DNA of 64,000 nt from Phaseolus vulgaris (taxonomy: Eukaryota; Streptophyta; Magnoliopsida; Fabales; Fabaceae). A model generated the notes under the pieces. It was not told the origin of the DNA. It worked only from the letters and a program-made list of their open reading frames with translations, and searched no databases. The position numbers and the translations under genes are program-made. Numbering within the stretch: the stretch's first letter is position 1; each line of letters opens with the position of its first letter. Of the stretch, positions 37,001-49,050 are shown piece after piece. The stretch covers positions 29,731,475-29,795,474 of the forward strand of contig NC_023751.2 of the NCBI RefSeq assembly GCF_000499845.2. The letters run 5' to 3'.

Positions 37001-39027
37001 GACTGTCATTTCCCAATTTCACTGTTTGCTTGAAGTCCTCATTCAAGTCTGTAAACCACTCCTTATTTCCACTCATGTGATTGCTACATCCAGAGTCCAA
37101 GAACCATATTTCTTCTCTTGTTGCTTTCTTTTCTTCAACGTATGCCATGAGTAACATCTCATCTTCATGCTCTAATTCAGCAAAGTTGGCACTTCTTTCC
37201 CAGTCTGGACATTCGTAATGGAAGTGTCCCTTTTTGTGACACTTGAAGCACTCTATTGCTGCTTTGTAAGCTGATGATGGTCTCCCTCGACCCCGTCCTC
37301 GATATCTTCCAAACATGTTTCTGCCTCTTCCTCTTCCGCTTCTCTCCTCTTGAGTCACTTTAAGCACCTTCTCTTCTTCATTGATCCTTCTTCGGAACTT
37401 TTGTTCATGGACAATGATTGAACTTTGAAGTTCATCGACTGAGAGGCAGTTTATGTCATTTGATTCCTCTATCGAGACAATGATAAGTGTCTAATTTCAG
37501 TAATATTTCATATTAAAATATAGACACTTATGAGGATTTATTGCTAATTTACATATAAAATAATCTCTAATTTATGAATTTATACCTTTTTACATTTTTT
37601 ATGATCTTTATTTGAATAAGAGTATTTTATTCCCAAATTTGGTGTTAATTGCAGATTTCTAAGGAAGATTGAAGATTTGGATTAAAGATGAATGATTTGA
37701 GCTAAAAAGATAAAGATAGAAGGTCCTAGAATGGAAAAAGATGCAAAGAAAGATTAGGCCTTTTTTATGTTTTATCATTTAGCCCATTAGCGCGACACAA
37801 TAAACAACCTAACCCTAGAAAACTAGGATAAATAGAGGGCTAGAGGCTCAACCTTAGTGTGCGAGATTGAGAGGAAAACACCATAGAGTGAATTGTAGCC
37901 CAATTGGGAGAATGGAAGGTGATAGAAGTATGCGTGACTAATTCTACCCTTTGGGATTGGGAGTAATCTGCTCAAACTCTTATGTATTGAGGTGATATTT
38001 TATATATTAATATTCAGTTCTTGATTGATTATTGGTATTGTTGTTTTACTTTTAATTTTCCGTGAGAAATTGAGAATCTTAAATCTGACCGGGAGGTATT
38101 TTTAGGGTTCAGACCTAAACAACAATACTTAACATATTTGAGTGCTAGGAATAGACTTCAAATGTTAATTGCTATTAAACGTCTGAGCTTCGTTCTAAGT
38201 TGTTCTTATAATTATGCGAGGGATCGATAGTTAGGGGACATTCTTAAGGATTTTATATGCGAGGAATCGATATAGATGATTTTTATACGGGCATCAATTT
38301 CAATCAAAGAACTTAATATTGACATGCTAATCAAAATACATGAGAGTGAGAGAGATGAAACCTAATCCCTATTTTTCCAATTGAAACAACTAATTCTTTG
38401 TCTGTTTTCTTATTGATCATTGCCAACACAACCACTTTCAATACACTTTTAATTGTTTTGTTCTATATTTAGCGATTATTGTACTTGATAATTCACTGAA
38501 ATTAGACACTTATCAGACAACTATGTAATTGAACCTCTCGGTGAGAGTTTGCAGAATTTTCTCCACAATTTGAGTGTCTTGTATTGCCTTTCCATTGTTG
38601 CGCATGTTGTTTGCCACCGTCATGACTCTGGAGAAATATTCGATAATGGTTTCTCCTTCTTTCATTTCCAGGATTTCAAATTCTCTTCTGAGAGCTTGCA
38701 ATTGGGCTCTTTGTACCCTCTTACTTCCTTGATATTTCCTTTTCATTGATTCCCAAAGTTGTGCAGATGTGTCTTTCTGCGGGATTGTCTTCAGAATGCT
38801 CTTAGTTTTAGATAATTTTTGACTTTCAGATCTTTTAGTTTTAGATCTGCTCTTGCCTTCTTCTCCGCATCACTCTCCACTGCATTTGCGCCCAACTCGA
38901 TGTATTCTGGATTAATGAGATGCCACCACTCCTTGGAACGAAGTAAATTCTCCGTCAGCATACTCCAGTGATCGTAATCACCATCAAACTTAGGAATACT
39001 CAACAAGTTTTGTCCTTCATTCGACAT
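34013..39027 (-). pseudogene. Broken copia gag-pol of the inner element
   Basis: Reading the minus strand from the ATG at 39027: gag with IPKFDGDYDHWS and LLRSKEWWHL; gag continues at 38513-38746 and resumes at about 37480; zinc knuckle CFKCHKKGHFHYEC; protease DSGCSNHM (near 37090); integrase HSDICGP, RTDRG and the ERKNWTI region (35494-36906); reverse transcriptase with VKWVFKTKRNEHG (about 35400) and YVDDLIYTGNN (about 34960); RNase H with TDNDFAGDLNDRKSTSGS and LSTTEAGYIAA (34013-34600). At least six frame breaks or stops and the LTR insertion in gag make it non-functional. The key residues of protease and reverse transcriptase remain. Confidence 0.9.
37481..38515. mobile_element. Solo gypsy-type LTR inserted in gag
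   Basis: This 1,035-bp unit has perfect inverted ends of 21 bp starting TGATAAGTGTCTAATTTCAG and is flanked on both sides by GACAA (37476-37480 and 38516-38520). It is inserted in the gag of the inner copia element. TG...CA ends plus a 5-bp duplication point to an LTR rather than a DNA transposon, despite the long inverted ends. Internal sequence matches the LTR at 27940-29071 in opposite orientation. No gag-pol is present. Confidence 0.85.
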
Positions 39028-39060
39028 TTTTCTCACTCCCTGGATCAGGCCTCTTGGTGA

Positions 39061-39074
39061 GGCTCTGATACCAA
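39061..39074 (-). other. Primer-binding site of inner copia (tRNA-iMet)
   Basis: On the minus strand TTGGTATCAGAGCC lies directly after the LTR end, matching the 3' end of initiator tRNA-Met, the common copia primer. Confidence 0.9.
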
Positions 39075-39075
39075 T

Positions 39076-39345
39076 TGTAAAAACTTGTGTTCACACACTA
39101 AAATACAGACTCAATATTTGCTGGGAGATGAAATCACTTCATATTTTATTCAAGGAGAGACTTGGCTTAAATAGCCTTTACAAATGAAAGGAGACGTTAG
39201 GTTTTTCACTCACTAGAAGTCTAACTAACAGAATTATCAGGACCTGAATAATAGGTCTCTTTATTAACTAAACAGAGAAAAAATAGCAGTTATTAAATTA
39301 AAACTAATTTTACTAAAGAATGGGTCCATCAATAATAAATCATCA
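39076..39345 (-). repeat. 5' LTR of inner copia
   Basis: This 270-bp LTR is the partner of 33710-33980. It lies directly before the primer site on the minus strand. Confidence 0.9.
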
Positions 39346-42300
39346 TCTCAAATTTGGTTTACCCTAAATACGTATTTTGCCTCCAACACTCGTGCCCAGA
39401 TTAAGAAATACAAGTTACGCCTCAAGATTTCCAAGAATAACCGGACTGTAAGTTCTTATCTTTTATAAATAAAGAAAATTGTTGTTTCACTAGCAACCAT
39501 TGGTGCTCTGGTCACGATTGAAGATCACGTGCAGGTTATTCTTGATGGCCTTTTTTAGGACTATGACCCTTTCGTGGCTTCTATAATGTCCAGATTTGAA
39601 CCATACACTGTCAATGAAATAAAGGCTCTTTTGTTAGCACAAGAAGAAAGACTCGACAAACATCGTCTTCTTGATCCTCTAACATCTCCTATTATGGCTG
39701 TTGTTGCCTCTTGGAATCCAGTAAATTCCAGAACTGCCAAATCTAAGACCAAGTTTTCCAATTATCGTGGCCACCGTGGCTCCTCTCGTTCTAGTTCCTT
39801 GCATGGGGCTCGCTCCTTTAGTTTTCAACCTCCACCTGTAGACTCTTGGCACTCTATTTCAACATCCTCACACCCCACTTGTCAAATATGCAAGAAACTT
39901 GGGCATTCCGCGGAGCACTGTTGGCAACGGTACGATCCACATCCTTCCAATCAGGCTCACGCCAATTTCACTCATTTGTCTTTACAAGACAATGAGTCCC
40001 ATGCTTCTTCTCTGCTGGGGGTGTTCCTTATTCTGTAGAAGATCCTCTGTGGTACCCAGACAGCGGTGCCACACATCATATTACCAACAACTCCTCTACC
40101 TACACTATGAAGAACCCATATGATGGCACTGACACCGTGAAAATGAGTAATGGAACAAGTTTGAATTGGCTCAATAATCTTCGTTCTTCTACTTCCAATT
40201 ATGATCTTGTTTTAACTAACCTTCTTCATGTTCTTGAAATCACTAAGAACCTTATTAGTGTTTCGAAATTCTGTCATGATAATAACGTCATTTTTGAGTT
40301 TCATTCCAATGCATGCTATGTTGTTCATCAGATCACGAAAAGAGTTTTTCTTTAAGGCATTCTTAAGGATGAATTGTATATGTTTCATGCATTAAAATCT
40401 ATTCCTAACTGTTTTGTAAATACAATATCCTTTACTGCTGACAAAATCATTGTAAACACTTGGCATGAATGTTTTGGCCACTGCAGTTTTAAAGTTTTTA
40501 AACAAATTCTTTCTCAATGTAATCTTCGTGCTTGCAAGGATGTTCATTTTTGCTTTGTCTGTGTTTGTGGGAAATGTCATCAGTCTTTAAATACTTACAC
40601 TAAACCTCTTGAATTGATTTATATTGATGTATGGGGACCCTCTCCTGTCATGGCTTCCAATGGTGCGTGTTATTACGTTTTCTTTTTAGATGTCTACACT
40701 AAATTCACTTGGATCTATGTCATGCATAAAAAATCTCAAGTAATCAATATTTTTAAAACTTTTAAAACACTGGTAGAAAATCAAACAGGTCATAAAATTT
40801 GTGCTCTGCAAACTGATAATGTGCGTGAATACCTATCTCTAACTCCTTTTCTCCATCAACATGGTATACACCATCGTCTCATTTGTCCTTACACTCATGA
40901 GCAAAATGGTTCTGTTGAGCGCAAGCATCGCCACATTGTTGATATGGGGCTCACATTGCTTGTTATTGTGTCTCTCCCTCTTCGTTTCTGGGCTGAAGCT
41001 TTCATTGCCTTCGCTCACATTATAAATGTTCTCCACACAGAAGTGTTAAATGGTAATAATCCTTATCATCTTTTGTTTCAACGACAACCAAATTATAACA
41101 AATTTAAACTTTTTGGTTGTGCTTGTTATCCTAGCCTAAGACCCTATAATAAACGTAAATTTGCTTTTCGTTCTTCCTGCTGTTTGATTTTGGGATATAG
41201 TATTCAACATGCATGTTATATTTGTCTTACTCTTGAAGGCAAAACCATCATCTCGCGGCATGTGATATTCAACGAATCTGTGTTCTCCTACAATGATCTC
41301 ACCAACAGGTTTGAAATTGACTCTGCTTCTTCTCAGGTTTCTTCTGAACCTCTTCCCTCTATAACTGTTATGCAACCGTGCCCTATGTCTTCTCCATCAT
41401 TAGTAATAAACAATGACTCTCTCTCTCCCTCTCCTTCACCCCATAATCACTCTGCTTCACATATTCTCCCCTCCCCACCCCCTATTTCTACTGCTAATAC
41501 TCAACCTATGGTCACCCGTGCCAAACTTGGCATTTTTAAACAAAAATTTTATCATACTTCTCTACCTTTTATCCCCTCTCCTCCTACCTCGGTCAAATAT
41601 GCTATTGCCTCTCCCATTTGGTTCACTACTATGTATGAAGAATACAATGCCCTACTCTCAAATAACACTTTGACTTTAACCTCTCTTCCCCTAGGCGCAC
41701 CCTTTGTTGGTTGCAAATGGGTTTACAAAACAAAACTTAATGCATATGATTCTCTCCAACGATGCAAGGCACGGTTGGTGGCAAAAGGTTTCCATCAAAC
41801 TGGAGGTGTTGACTATGCTGAGACCTTCAGTCCAGTTGTTCGTCACACTACCGTTCGTCTTGTTCTTGCTCATGTTGTTGCCTCTCATTGGCCTATCCGA
41901 CAAATCGACATCAACGATGTCTTTCTTGATGGAGATCTCACAGAGCGTGTCTACACGCAACAACCTCCTAGTTTCACCTCCACCGATCCCCACCTTGTAT
42001 GCCATCTTCATAAAGCCATCTATGACCTGAAGTAAGCACCTCGATCTTGGTTTCTAAAGCTAAGTACTACCTTACAACAACTTGGTTTTCATTCCACTAA
42101 AAGTGATACCTCGCTCTTTGTTAAGTTTGCCTCCTCATATACTATTTTTATACTCGTGTATGTTGATGATATTCTCATCACAGGATCCTTTGAGACAACA
42201 ATCACCGATCTCATCACCCATCTCAACTCCTTCTTTGCTCTAAAAGACTTGGGTCCTATTCATCATTTCCTTGGGATTCAAGTCTCTCGCACCCCAAGTG

Positions 42301-43115
42301 GCGAAATACGTCTCTCTTAGACTCAGTATATTCGTGACATTCTACGCAAAACCAACATGCTAACTTCCAACCCGCAACCCACTCTTATGATTTCCTCTCT
42401 TCGTCTTCAACAATCATCTTCCTCATCTGAAGTCTTCTCTGATCCTATGTTGTACATATCCGTTGTGGGTGCGTTGCAGTATCTTCTTGTCACTCGACTA
42501 GAGTTATCATACTCTTTCAACAAAGTTGCTCAGTTCATGCATGACCCTCATGTTCATCACTAGCAAGCTGTCAAACGCATCCTTCGCTATCTTGCGGGTA
42601 CCCTTGATCATGGCATCACGCTTCATCATCATTCCTCCTCGTCTATTCTAGCTTTCTCAAACATTGATTGGGTTGCTGATGCCGATGACCGAAAATCCAT
42701 AACCAGCTATTGTGTCTACCTTGGTTCAAATCTCGTTTCATGGTCCACTCACAAGCAAAAAACTGTGTCCCGTAGCAGCACGGAGGCTGAGTATCGTGCC
42801 ATAGCTGCTGTTATGACTAAAATTCTTTGGCTTCAATCCCTTCTTTGTGAGTTACACATTCCCACTTCTACTCCGCAGATTTACTCTAACAACCTTGGTG
42901 CAATTCTCCATAGTGTTAATCCTATTATGCACTCCAAATCAAAACACTTTGAACTTGATTTGAATTTTGTCAGAGACCATATCCAACAACAACATGATAA
43001 ACTCCTCCACATCCCTGCTCGCTATCAAGTTGTAGATCCCTTTACAAAACCCATCTCTGGCTCTCGGTTTCCCCAACTCAGAACTAAACTCACTGTGACT
43101 AATAAGCCACCATGA
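39346..43115 (+). pseudogene. Broken copia gag-pol of the outer element
   Basis: Gag starts mid-protein (SSQIWFTLNTYFA...) and runs to a stop at 40036-40038, with a zinc-knuckle-like CQICKKLGHSAEHC. After a frame change, protease reads DSGATHHI at 40059. The later frame holds gag-pre-integrase, integrase (ELIYIDVWGP, QNGSVERKHRHI), reverse transcriptase (GCKWVYKTKLNAYDSLQRCK; YVDD at 42159-42170) and RNase H (SRSSTEAEYRAIAA, 42768 on). In-frame stops lie at 40353, 42033, 42318 and 42561. The catalytic motifs survive but no full protein could be made. Confidence 0.9.
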
Positions 43116-43127
43116 GTTTATGGGGGG

Positions 43128-43292
43128 TGTTAGGGATTCTGTTGTAACATCCTCCTTTACAGTTATCAGTTATTTGCATGGGCTCTGTATATATATACCT
43201 TTATAGTGGCTTTGTACCTAACTGAGATATTTTTCAATAATAATTCTTTAGTTTTCTTCTCTCTCTCTCATGGCCCACTACTCACATTAACA
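43128..43292 (+). repeat. 3' LTR of outer copia
   Basis: This 165-bp LTR starts TGTTAGGGATTCTGTTG and ends CACATTAACA. It shows the full end that the 5' copy has lost. Confidence 0.9.
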
Positions 43293-43870
43293 GAAATGCC
43301 AACAACATTCGGTCCAAATCAGAAAAGCCTAATACAGGTTTAAACTTGGTGGGATGCCGACAACATTCAATCCAATTAGTGAAGAAAATGTCGATCTCAC
43401 TCGTCCTAGTTTGTAGGTTTTAAATTATATTTATTGCAGGTAAAAGTGTCAAGCCCAAGTTCGATCCACTGTCGAAAGTCAGTTGAAAGGTGAAATCAAA
43501 CAATGAACTTATTAGCCTCATTAGCTTACGTCTGAGGTTAGGGGGTTGTGAGGTCATAGGCCGAGCCCGATCATGTGGTGAAATAGTCTTAATGCCAATC
43601 TCTGGAGTTAATGAAAAAGATCCCATTTATTTCTTATAAAGAGAGGAGAGGAATGTGTTAATTATGGAGATTGACCGTATATGTGGGATTGTAATCAATT
43701 TGGGAATATAGCTCAAAACAATACCAAATACAAGGAGAAGGGGGGAGGGGGGAGGGAGAGCATTACCTTATATAAGAGAAAGAAGAAGACCTGACAAAAC
43801 AACCCTTTAAGGCTAGAAACTCCTATTTTTGACTTAACTGATTCTGACTTAACTTTATAGTCTGGTAATG
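43293..43870 (+). mobile_element. Right part of the split gypsy LTR
   Basis: It begins with units of the same ATGCCGACAACATTC array found at 33299-33518, then continues into sequence related to 31205-31531, including the TATA box TTATATAAG at 43768-43776 and AGGCTAGAAACTCC. A G-rich run (GGGGGGAGGGGGGAGGG) lies at about 43740-43757. It is the outermost layer of the nest. No primer site follows. Confidence 0.7.
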
Positions 43871-44926
43871 AGACATTTCTCTTGTTTCAAGTTTTAGGGT
43901 TTTAGTATTTCAAGTTCTTGATAAATTTATTGATCTTTTTATCGACTTCACTTTTAATAAAAGTCTATACATATCACCATCTTTCATGCTCCTTGATTTT
44001 TAAATCTTCTAATACCATTGATAACTATATATATTACTCAATTCAATTAAAATTATGATCAACATAACCATTGAAATAGTGATGCATATTTTTTTAAATC
44101 CAGAAAATCATCATTGCTAGACAAAAAAAAAATCACCAAACAAAATTTTAACAGAAATTAATAAAATGCACACATACTGCACACTAACAAATTAAAAGAA
44201 ATAAGAAAAAGAAAAAAGGTGAGCAGCAAAAGTGCAATGAGAAGGTATCAAACATATATTAAATTGCAGTGAAGAGGAATTGTAAAAAGGAAGACAAAAG
44301 AAATCTAATATATAATTGACTAAACGCGTTGCATAAGTGTCATATTAAGAGGGTGATCAACCGATGAAATTTATCCAATGTTGTTTAAAACAAACATGAT
44401 CAGTTTCTAAATCATATAAATTTGATTCTGATACCAAATAAGATTAAAATAAACTAATTCACTTGAACTTAATTTCTAGAGATTTTAATGGAAAAAAAAT
44501 ATTAATGTGATAACTGCATCATCAAATACATTAGTTTACCATCTTTAAAAAGAAATCATCTTCTTATACGAGTTCATGTCCTTCTACTCTTAACCGTTGT
44601 AATTTGGAATAATTCAATGACATGACATCAATGACATCCTTTTACTCTTAATAGTTATAATCTAGAACAATTCAACAGTTGTAATCTAGAACAATTCAAT
44701 GTTGAGTCATGAGCATGTCAGGATTCTAAATAAATAGAGATTTAACTTCTCTATTTACTAAGATACCATTATAGACCTAATATCTAAAGGCTGCAAAACA
44801 TGAAAACAGTTATAATATTTGAAGTGATTTTACATTTACTTCATGGTTTCAAGGGACACTCTCCTGAAGTAGAAAAAGTGGAAGTGATAAAATGAAAAGA
44901 AACCACAACATTTGTTTATTTTGATG
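43871..44926. other. AT-rich intergenic DNA downstream of the kinase gene
   Basis: No gene is seen. The right end presumably holds the 3' UTR of the receptor kinase. A short near-repeat (AGTTATAATCTAGAACAATTC) occurs twice at about 44650-44700. Confidence 0.6.
44915..44920 (-). terminator. AATAAA just after the kinase stop
   Basis: AATAAA on the minus strand lies 7 bp past the stop codon of the kinase gene. That is unusually close, so a further signal to the left is more likely to be the one used. Confidence 0.25.
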
Positions 44927-47497
44927 CTAATGAGGAGAAGGTTCAATATCTTTAAGAAGTCCAACTATCTGCTGCATGCTTGGTCGCTTGGAAGGAAGTT
45001 CAGCAGTGCAGAGATAACCAATCTTAAGGGCCTCCTCCATTTGCTCTTCTGCTCCAGTGTAATGAATTTTTGGATCAATGGCTCTTGAAGCTTTGTTCTC
45101 TCTCACTAACCCTCTCACCCAACTAACCAAAGTTGCTTCTTTCACATCAGGATAATCATCTCCAACAGGCTTCTTCCCAGATAGTAGCTCAAAGAGAACA
45201 ACCCCAAAACAGTACACATCTGATTTTGGAGTTGAGGTGTAGAATTCTGGTTGAGAAAACTCTGGTGGAACATAACCAGGTGAACAAAGTCCAATCTCCT
45301 CATCCAAGCCACTCCCAAAAATCTTAGCCAACCCAAAATCTGAAAGTCTTGGCTCCAAGTTATAGTCCAAATATACACTGCTAGCTTTAAGATCTCTGTG
45401 AATGATTGGTGGGGAGCATCCATGATGCAGAAATGCCAATGCTCTTGCAGTGCCGAGTGCAATTTTATGGCGAAATCTCCAAGTTGTGAGGCCTCCTTCT
45501 GATCCAGCATTTTGGATCCCATCACTGCCATCTTCTTCCCATGTATCTGTGCTCCAATCATCTGTACTTTGAAGAACAACACCAAGTGGCAAGTCATAAA
45601 GCAAATTTTGTAAGTTTCCATTCTCCATGTAGTCATATATAGCAATCCGCTGATCCCCAGCTACACAGTATCCGGTTAGAGGAACAAGATTGGGATGCTT
45701 TATTCTTCCAAGATACTCAAGTTCTCTTGCAGCTTCTTTATCTGTAAGAGTGGATCCAACCACCAGTACTTTAACTGCTACATGAATACCACCTGGTAGA
45801 AATCCTCTATAAACAGGCCCAAATTTCCCTTCAGCCAAAAGGGTACCCCTATCAAAATTTGAAGTTGCAGCCAAGAGGTCTGCAAATGTGATATTTAACA
45901 GTGGCTTGTCAAAGATTACCACTGGGACGGATGTTGCTTGTTTAACATCAGCCACCCAAGTGGTTGAATCTGTGTGGAATGAAAAGGGACCTGATATGTT
46001 ATGTTCTTCTTTGTATGAAGTTTGTTTAACAGGCCATGGTTTTGTTTTCTTAAGGCAACCAAAAGCTAGAAGCATAAGCCCAGCAATCAAGCAGATCATT
46101 GAGAAGGTCAATGCTAGAGCTAGCTTCATTCCCTTGTTTTCAGTGGCTCTTTTTTTTGGAAGACTTGGCTTTACAGCAATAGGGCAACTGTTCACTGATC
46201 CATAAAATGCTCTTTGGATGATAGCTGATTTGGTTTCCAAAGCACAGAAGGATAAGTTGTTATAAGAGAAGTTGTATTTTTCCATTAAAGGAAGTTTCTC
46301 TATGACCGATGATGGGACATCTCCGCTCAGATTGTTGTTTGAAAGGTCAAGAACTTGAAGGTTTGTATTGTTCAGTAAAGGAATTTTTCCTGTAAGATGG
46401 TTCATAGAAACATCAAGTGCACTCAAATTACGAAGTTGTGAGATTTCAGCAGGAATGTAACCAATGAGACTAGTTTTGGACAAGTTCAGGTATTCCAATC
46501 CAGATAGCTTTTCAATCTTGGGGAATTTCTGTCTGCTAAATCTATTGTGGGCAAGATTAAGGTGCTTCAGATTCTTGGATTCAATAAAATTTTGGGAAAT
46601 CTCCCCATCTAGCTGATTCTCTGACAAGTCAAGATAAACTAAATGAGACCAATTGTAACTAGAGATGGAATGTACCTGAGAAATGCGACCTTCAAAATGG
46701 TTTCTTCTAAGATCCATGACCTCAAGCCTTCCCTGAAATAACTTCATCACAGAACCCTGAAAGGAATTTCCAGATATGTTGAGACTCACAATGGACTTCA
46801 ACCCAGAAATATCAGAATCACTGCCATTAATACTATTCCCAGCAAGGTTCAAGGTAATGAGATTAGGAAAAGCAGCACCAAACTCATCCGGAACTGTCCC
46901 ACTTAACCGATTTGAAGAAAGATCAATTGAAACAAGAGAACGACACTCAAGAATCCCAGAAGGTATTCTTTGCTCAAACCGGTTGTGGTCAAGTTTGATG
47001 ACTTTCAGACTCACGAGGGAACTAATAGCTTCAGGAATTTCCCCAGAGAAATTGTTGCTGGACAAGTCCAATACTTCTAGCAAACCAAAGTTTCCTATGT
47101 TGTTAGTCAATGAACCAGAAATCTGATTGCCGGAGAGGTTAAGGTTCTTGAGCATGCTAAAACTCCAGAAATCAGAAGGCAAGTCGGTGATTTTGTTGTG
47201 GCTAAGGTCCAAAGATCGAAGCTTGGTGAGCTTGCCTATGGTGGTGTCTGGAACAGGACCAGAAAGGTCCATGCCAGAAAAGACTAACCCAATAACATGT
47301 TCTCTCTTGGCATCACATGAAACCCCTTGCCATGAACAAACAGAAGCAGAAAAGTTGTAGACCTGGGAGGATGCTAAGCCCATCTTCTTCAAAAACTCAG
47401 ACACAAGGAAATCATCAGTGTTTGGTTGCTGGGATGCTAAGTGCTTGAAGAAGAGTGTCAGAACTAGAACAGAACCCAACACTCCCAAACCCATCAT
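44927..47497 (-). CDS. LRR receptor-like Ser/Thr kinase, At2g24230 type
   Basis: This is a single exon of 856 aa. It has a signal peptide (about 1-23), an LRR N-terminal cap with CSWQGVSCD, about 13 leucine-rich repeats (about 66-415), one membrane helix (457-481), a juxtamembrane stretch and a kinase domain (about 548-850). Kinase residues are complete: glycine loop GKFGPVYRG (557-565), Lys576 in VAVK, HRD at 700-702 (Asp702), DFG at 720-722, and the [19 protein letters not shown] stretch. An acidic insert with STDDW and TWEEDGSDG (about 644-660) lies in the C-lobe entry. Length and C-terminus ([17 protein letters not shown]) match the At2g24230/At5g58150 subfamily. Role: a plasma-membrane receptor whose ligand I cannot name. 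A second Met follows the first; either may be used. Confidence 0.96.
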   Translation of the reverse strand: MMGLGVLGSVLVLTLFFKHLASQQPNTDDFLVSEFLKKMGLASSQVYNFSASVCSWQGVSCDAKREHVIGLVFSGMDLSGPVPDTTIGKLTKLRSLDLSHNKITDLPSDFWSFSMLKNLNLSGNQISGSLTNNIGNFGLLEVLDLSSNNFSGEIPEAISSLVSLKVIKLDHNRFEQRIPSGILECRSLVSIDLSSNRLSGTVPDEFGAAFPNLITLNLAGNSINGSDSDISGLKSIVSLNISGNSFQGSVMKLFQGRLEVMDLRRNHFEGRISQVHSISSYNWSHLVYLDLSENQLDGEISQNFIESKNLKHLNLAHNRFSRQKFPKIEKLSGLEYLNLSKTSLIGYIPAEISQLRNLSALDVSMNHLTGKIPLLNNTNLQVLDLSNNNLSGDVPSSVIEKLPLMEKYNFSYNNLSFCALETKSAIIQRAFYGSVNSCPIAVKPSLPKKRATENKGMKLALALTFSMICLIAGLMLLAFGCLKKTKPWPVKQTSYKEEHNISGPFSFHTDSTTWVADVKQATSVPVVIFDKPLLNITFADLLAATSNFDRGTLLAEGKFGPVYRGFLPGGIHVAVKVLVVGSTLTDKEAARELEYLGRIKHPNLVPLTGYCVAGDQRIAIYDYMENGNLQNLLYDLPLGVVLQSTDDWSTDTWEEDGSDGIQNAGSEGGLTTWRFRHKIALGTARALAFLHHGCSPPIIHRDLKASSVYLDYNLEPRLSDFGLAKIFGSGLDEEIGLCSPGYVPPEFSQPEFYTSTPKSDVYCFGVVLFELLSGKKPVGDDYPDVKEATLVSWVRGLVRENKASRAIDPKIHYTGAEEQMEEALKIGYLCTAELPSKRPSMQQIVGLLKDIEPSPH

Positions 47498-49050
47498 ATA
47501 CAGGAGTGAAGTCGGTCACTGAGAAATGATGCAAAATAGTTAGCCACTCACGGCAAAGCCTCCACCAACTTGGAAAATGCCCCTCTCAGAACTTCAACAC
47601 CAGAATAAGCATAGATTGGTGCGAGTCCATGGAAAAGTCTCAAGTGCTTTTCTACACTCCATATCTCCATACACTATCTGTAATGGTACTGTCTCCGAAG
47701 GAAAATACTGAAAAAAAATTATGCTTTACGCTTTTGCTGCAGAAGGACTAAATGACAACGGGGTTACAACTACTAGTACCACGATGTTTTTAAAGAAAAA
47801 TTAAGTAGCTCTGATGTAACATTACACAAAGGTTATGGACTTCTACGAAAAAAACATCTGAGAGACCTTCTTTGACCTTCTTTGTAGATCCCTGAAGGAC
47901 AAAAGAAAGACACAAACCATGCAATGCAAGAAACAAGTTATTATTGTCTTTGTCTTAAGCTCAAAGCTAAGGTACTTTACTTCTGTAGCAGAGCATAGGG
48001 TAAGCTAGATCTTTAAGAAACAAAAATTTATTTTATTTTTACCCTTTTTCACACAGTGAATGAGCGAGGAAGAGACGGTGCAACATGCAGAACAATATGA
48101 ATGAGTAAGGAAAAGTAAAGAGCAAGGTGGGGTTCTGGTCGGATCATAAATGAGAGGGAATTGAATGAGAATTGCTTTGTGGATGCGGTTGGTGAATGTA
48201 TCAAGAAATTGTTGGTGGGAATTCAATGATTCTTCATTGAGTATTTATCACCTTTTTTTGGGTCCATTGATATGTTATTTCGCCATTATGGTTCAAAGTA
48301 AGAAGAAAATAAAGCAGGTCCTTCTTCGTAAGGGCAGGATCATCCATTCCTATCATGCCTAGAGGGAAACAAGAAAAATTATGAAATCTGGTAAGTAGAA
48401 AAGAATATCCAAATGACTCAAATATTAATAATATATCAAAGACTCATTGGAAATTGATTTTACTACTTTTTTTTTTCATACAATTTTATCTTTTTCAGGT
48501 CAACGAATTTAATTACACAGTTAATTTAATAAATTAAAAAATTTATTTTAACCCGATAATTTGAGAAAAAAAAAGATGAATTATTTAAGGAGGAATGCGA
48601 TTTCTTGGTTGACAATGTTATATAACCAACATTACGTGATCCTTCTTACCCTCATTCTTAATTGTTGATTCTACCATAACTTTTACCTATATTTATATCA
48701 TTACAGTAGGTTTCTCAATTCTAATTAAAATTATAAAATTGTAATTTGGTCAATTAGGCCAAAAAATATTAAGAACAAAATGGTATAACATAAATTTTTA
48801 CACACTTAAAATCTTAATCGATCCGCCGCTTCATCTTTGAAGAATAAATTTCAAAACAATTAGCTTGTTGGATTGAGTGTGATTATTAGGTTGAAAGTTA
48901 TAATGTGAGGAAACAACATTTTTTACTTAAAAACGTAAGAGTCCAAATATCATTATTTGAGTGTGATTTGACTCACGTGACACGATAATTGATAATTGAT
49001 ACCACCACATGCAATATAGTCATTAGAATGTTAAAAACATAAGAAAATTG
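47498..49050. other. Upstream region of the kinase gene
   Basis: This holds the promoter and leader of the receptor kinase on the minus strand, then AT-rich DNA. The 73-aa ORF at 48005-48226 shows no family features. No other gene is seen. Confidence 0.55.

Larger units (their letters stand above)
33710..39345 (-). mobile_element. Inner Ty1/copia element of the nest
   Basis: Nearly identical LTRs lie at 33710-33980 and 39076-39345; the primer site is at 39061-39074. On the minus strand a polypurine run AAAGGAGGGAT sits next to the left LTR. The element has gag, protease, integrase, reverse transcriptase and RNase H in copia order, all in broken frames, and is itself interrupted at 37481-38515. 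Its gag (PKFDGDYDHWS) is of the same lineage as the element at 61592. Confidence 0.93.
33519..43292 (+). mobile_element. Outer Ty1/copia element of the nest
   Basis: It begins TGTTAGAGATTTTGTTG and ends at TTAACA, with a 5' LTR piece at 33519-33709 and a 3' LTR at 43128-43292. A polypurine run TATGGGGGG sits just before the 3' LTR. The - strand element at 33710-39345 interrupts it, and the stretch from the end of its 5' LTR through the primer site and gag N-terminus is missing. The flanking 5 bp (TGACG left, GAAAT right) do not match, so a target duplication is not supported. Confidence 0.85.

Noticed and set aside
37481..38515. Mutator- or MITE-type DNA transposon
   Set aside because: Long inverted ends suggested it, but the duplication is 5 bp rather than 9 bp, ends are TG...CA, and the inside matches another LTR.
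43740..43757. G-quadruplex or telomere-like tract
   Set aside because: It is a short G-rich slippage run inside an LTR leader; the runs are uneven and no related array is present.
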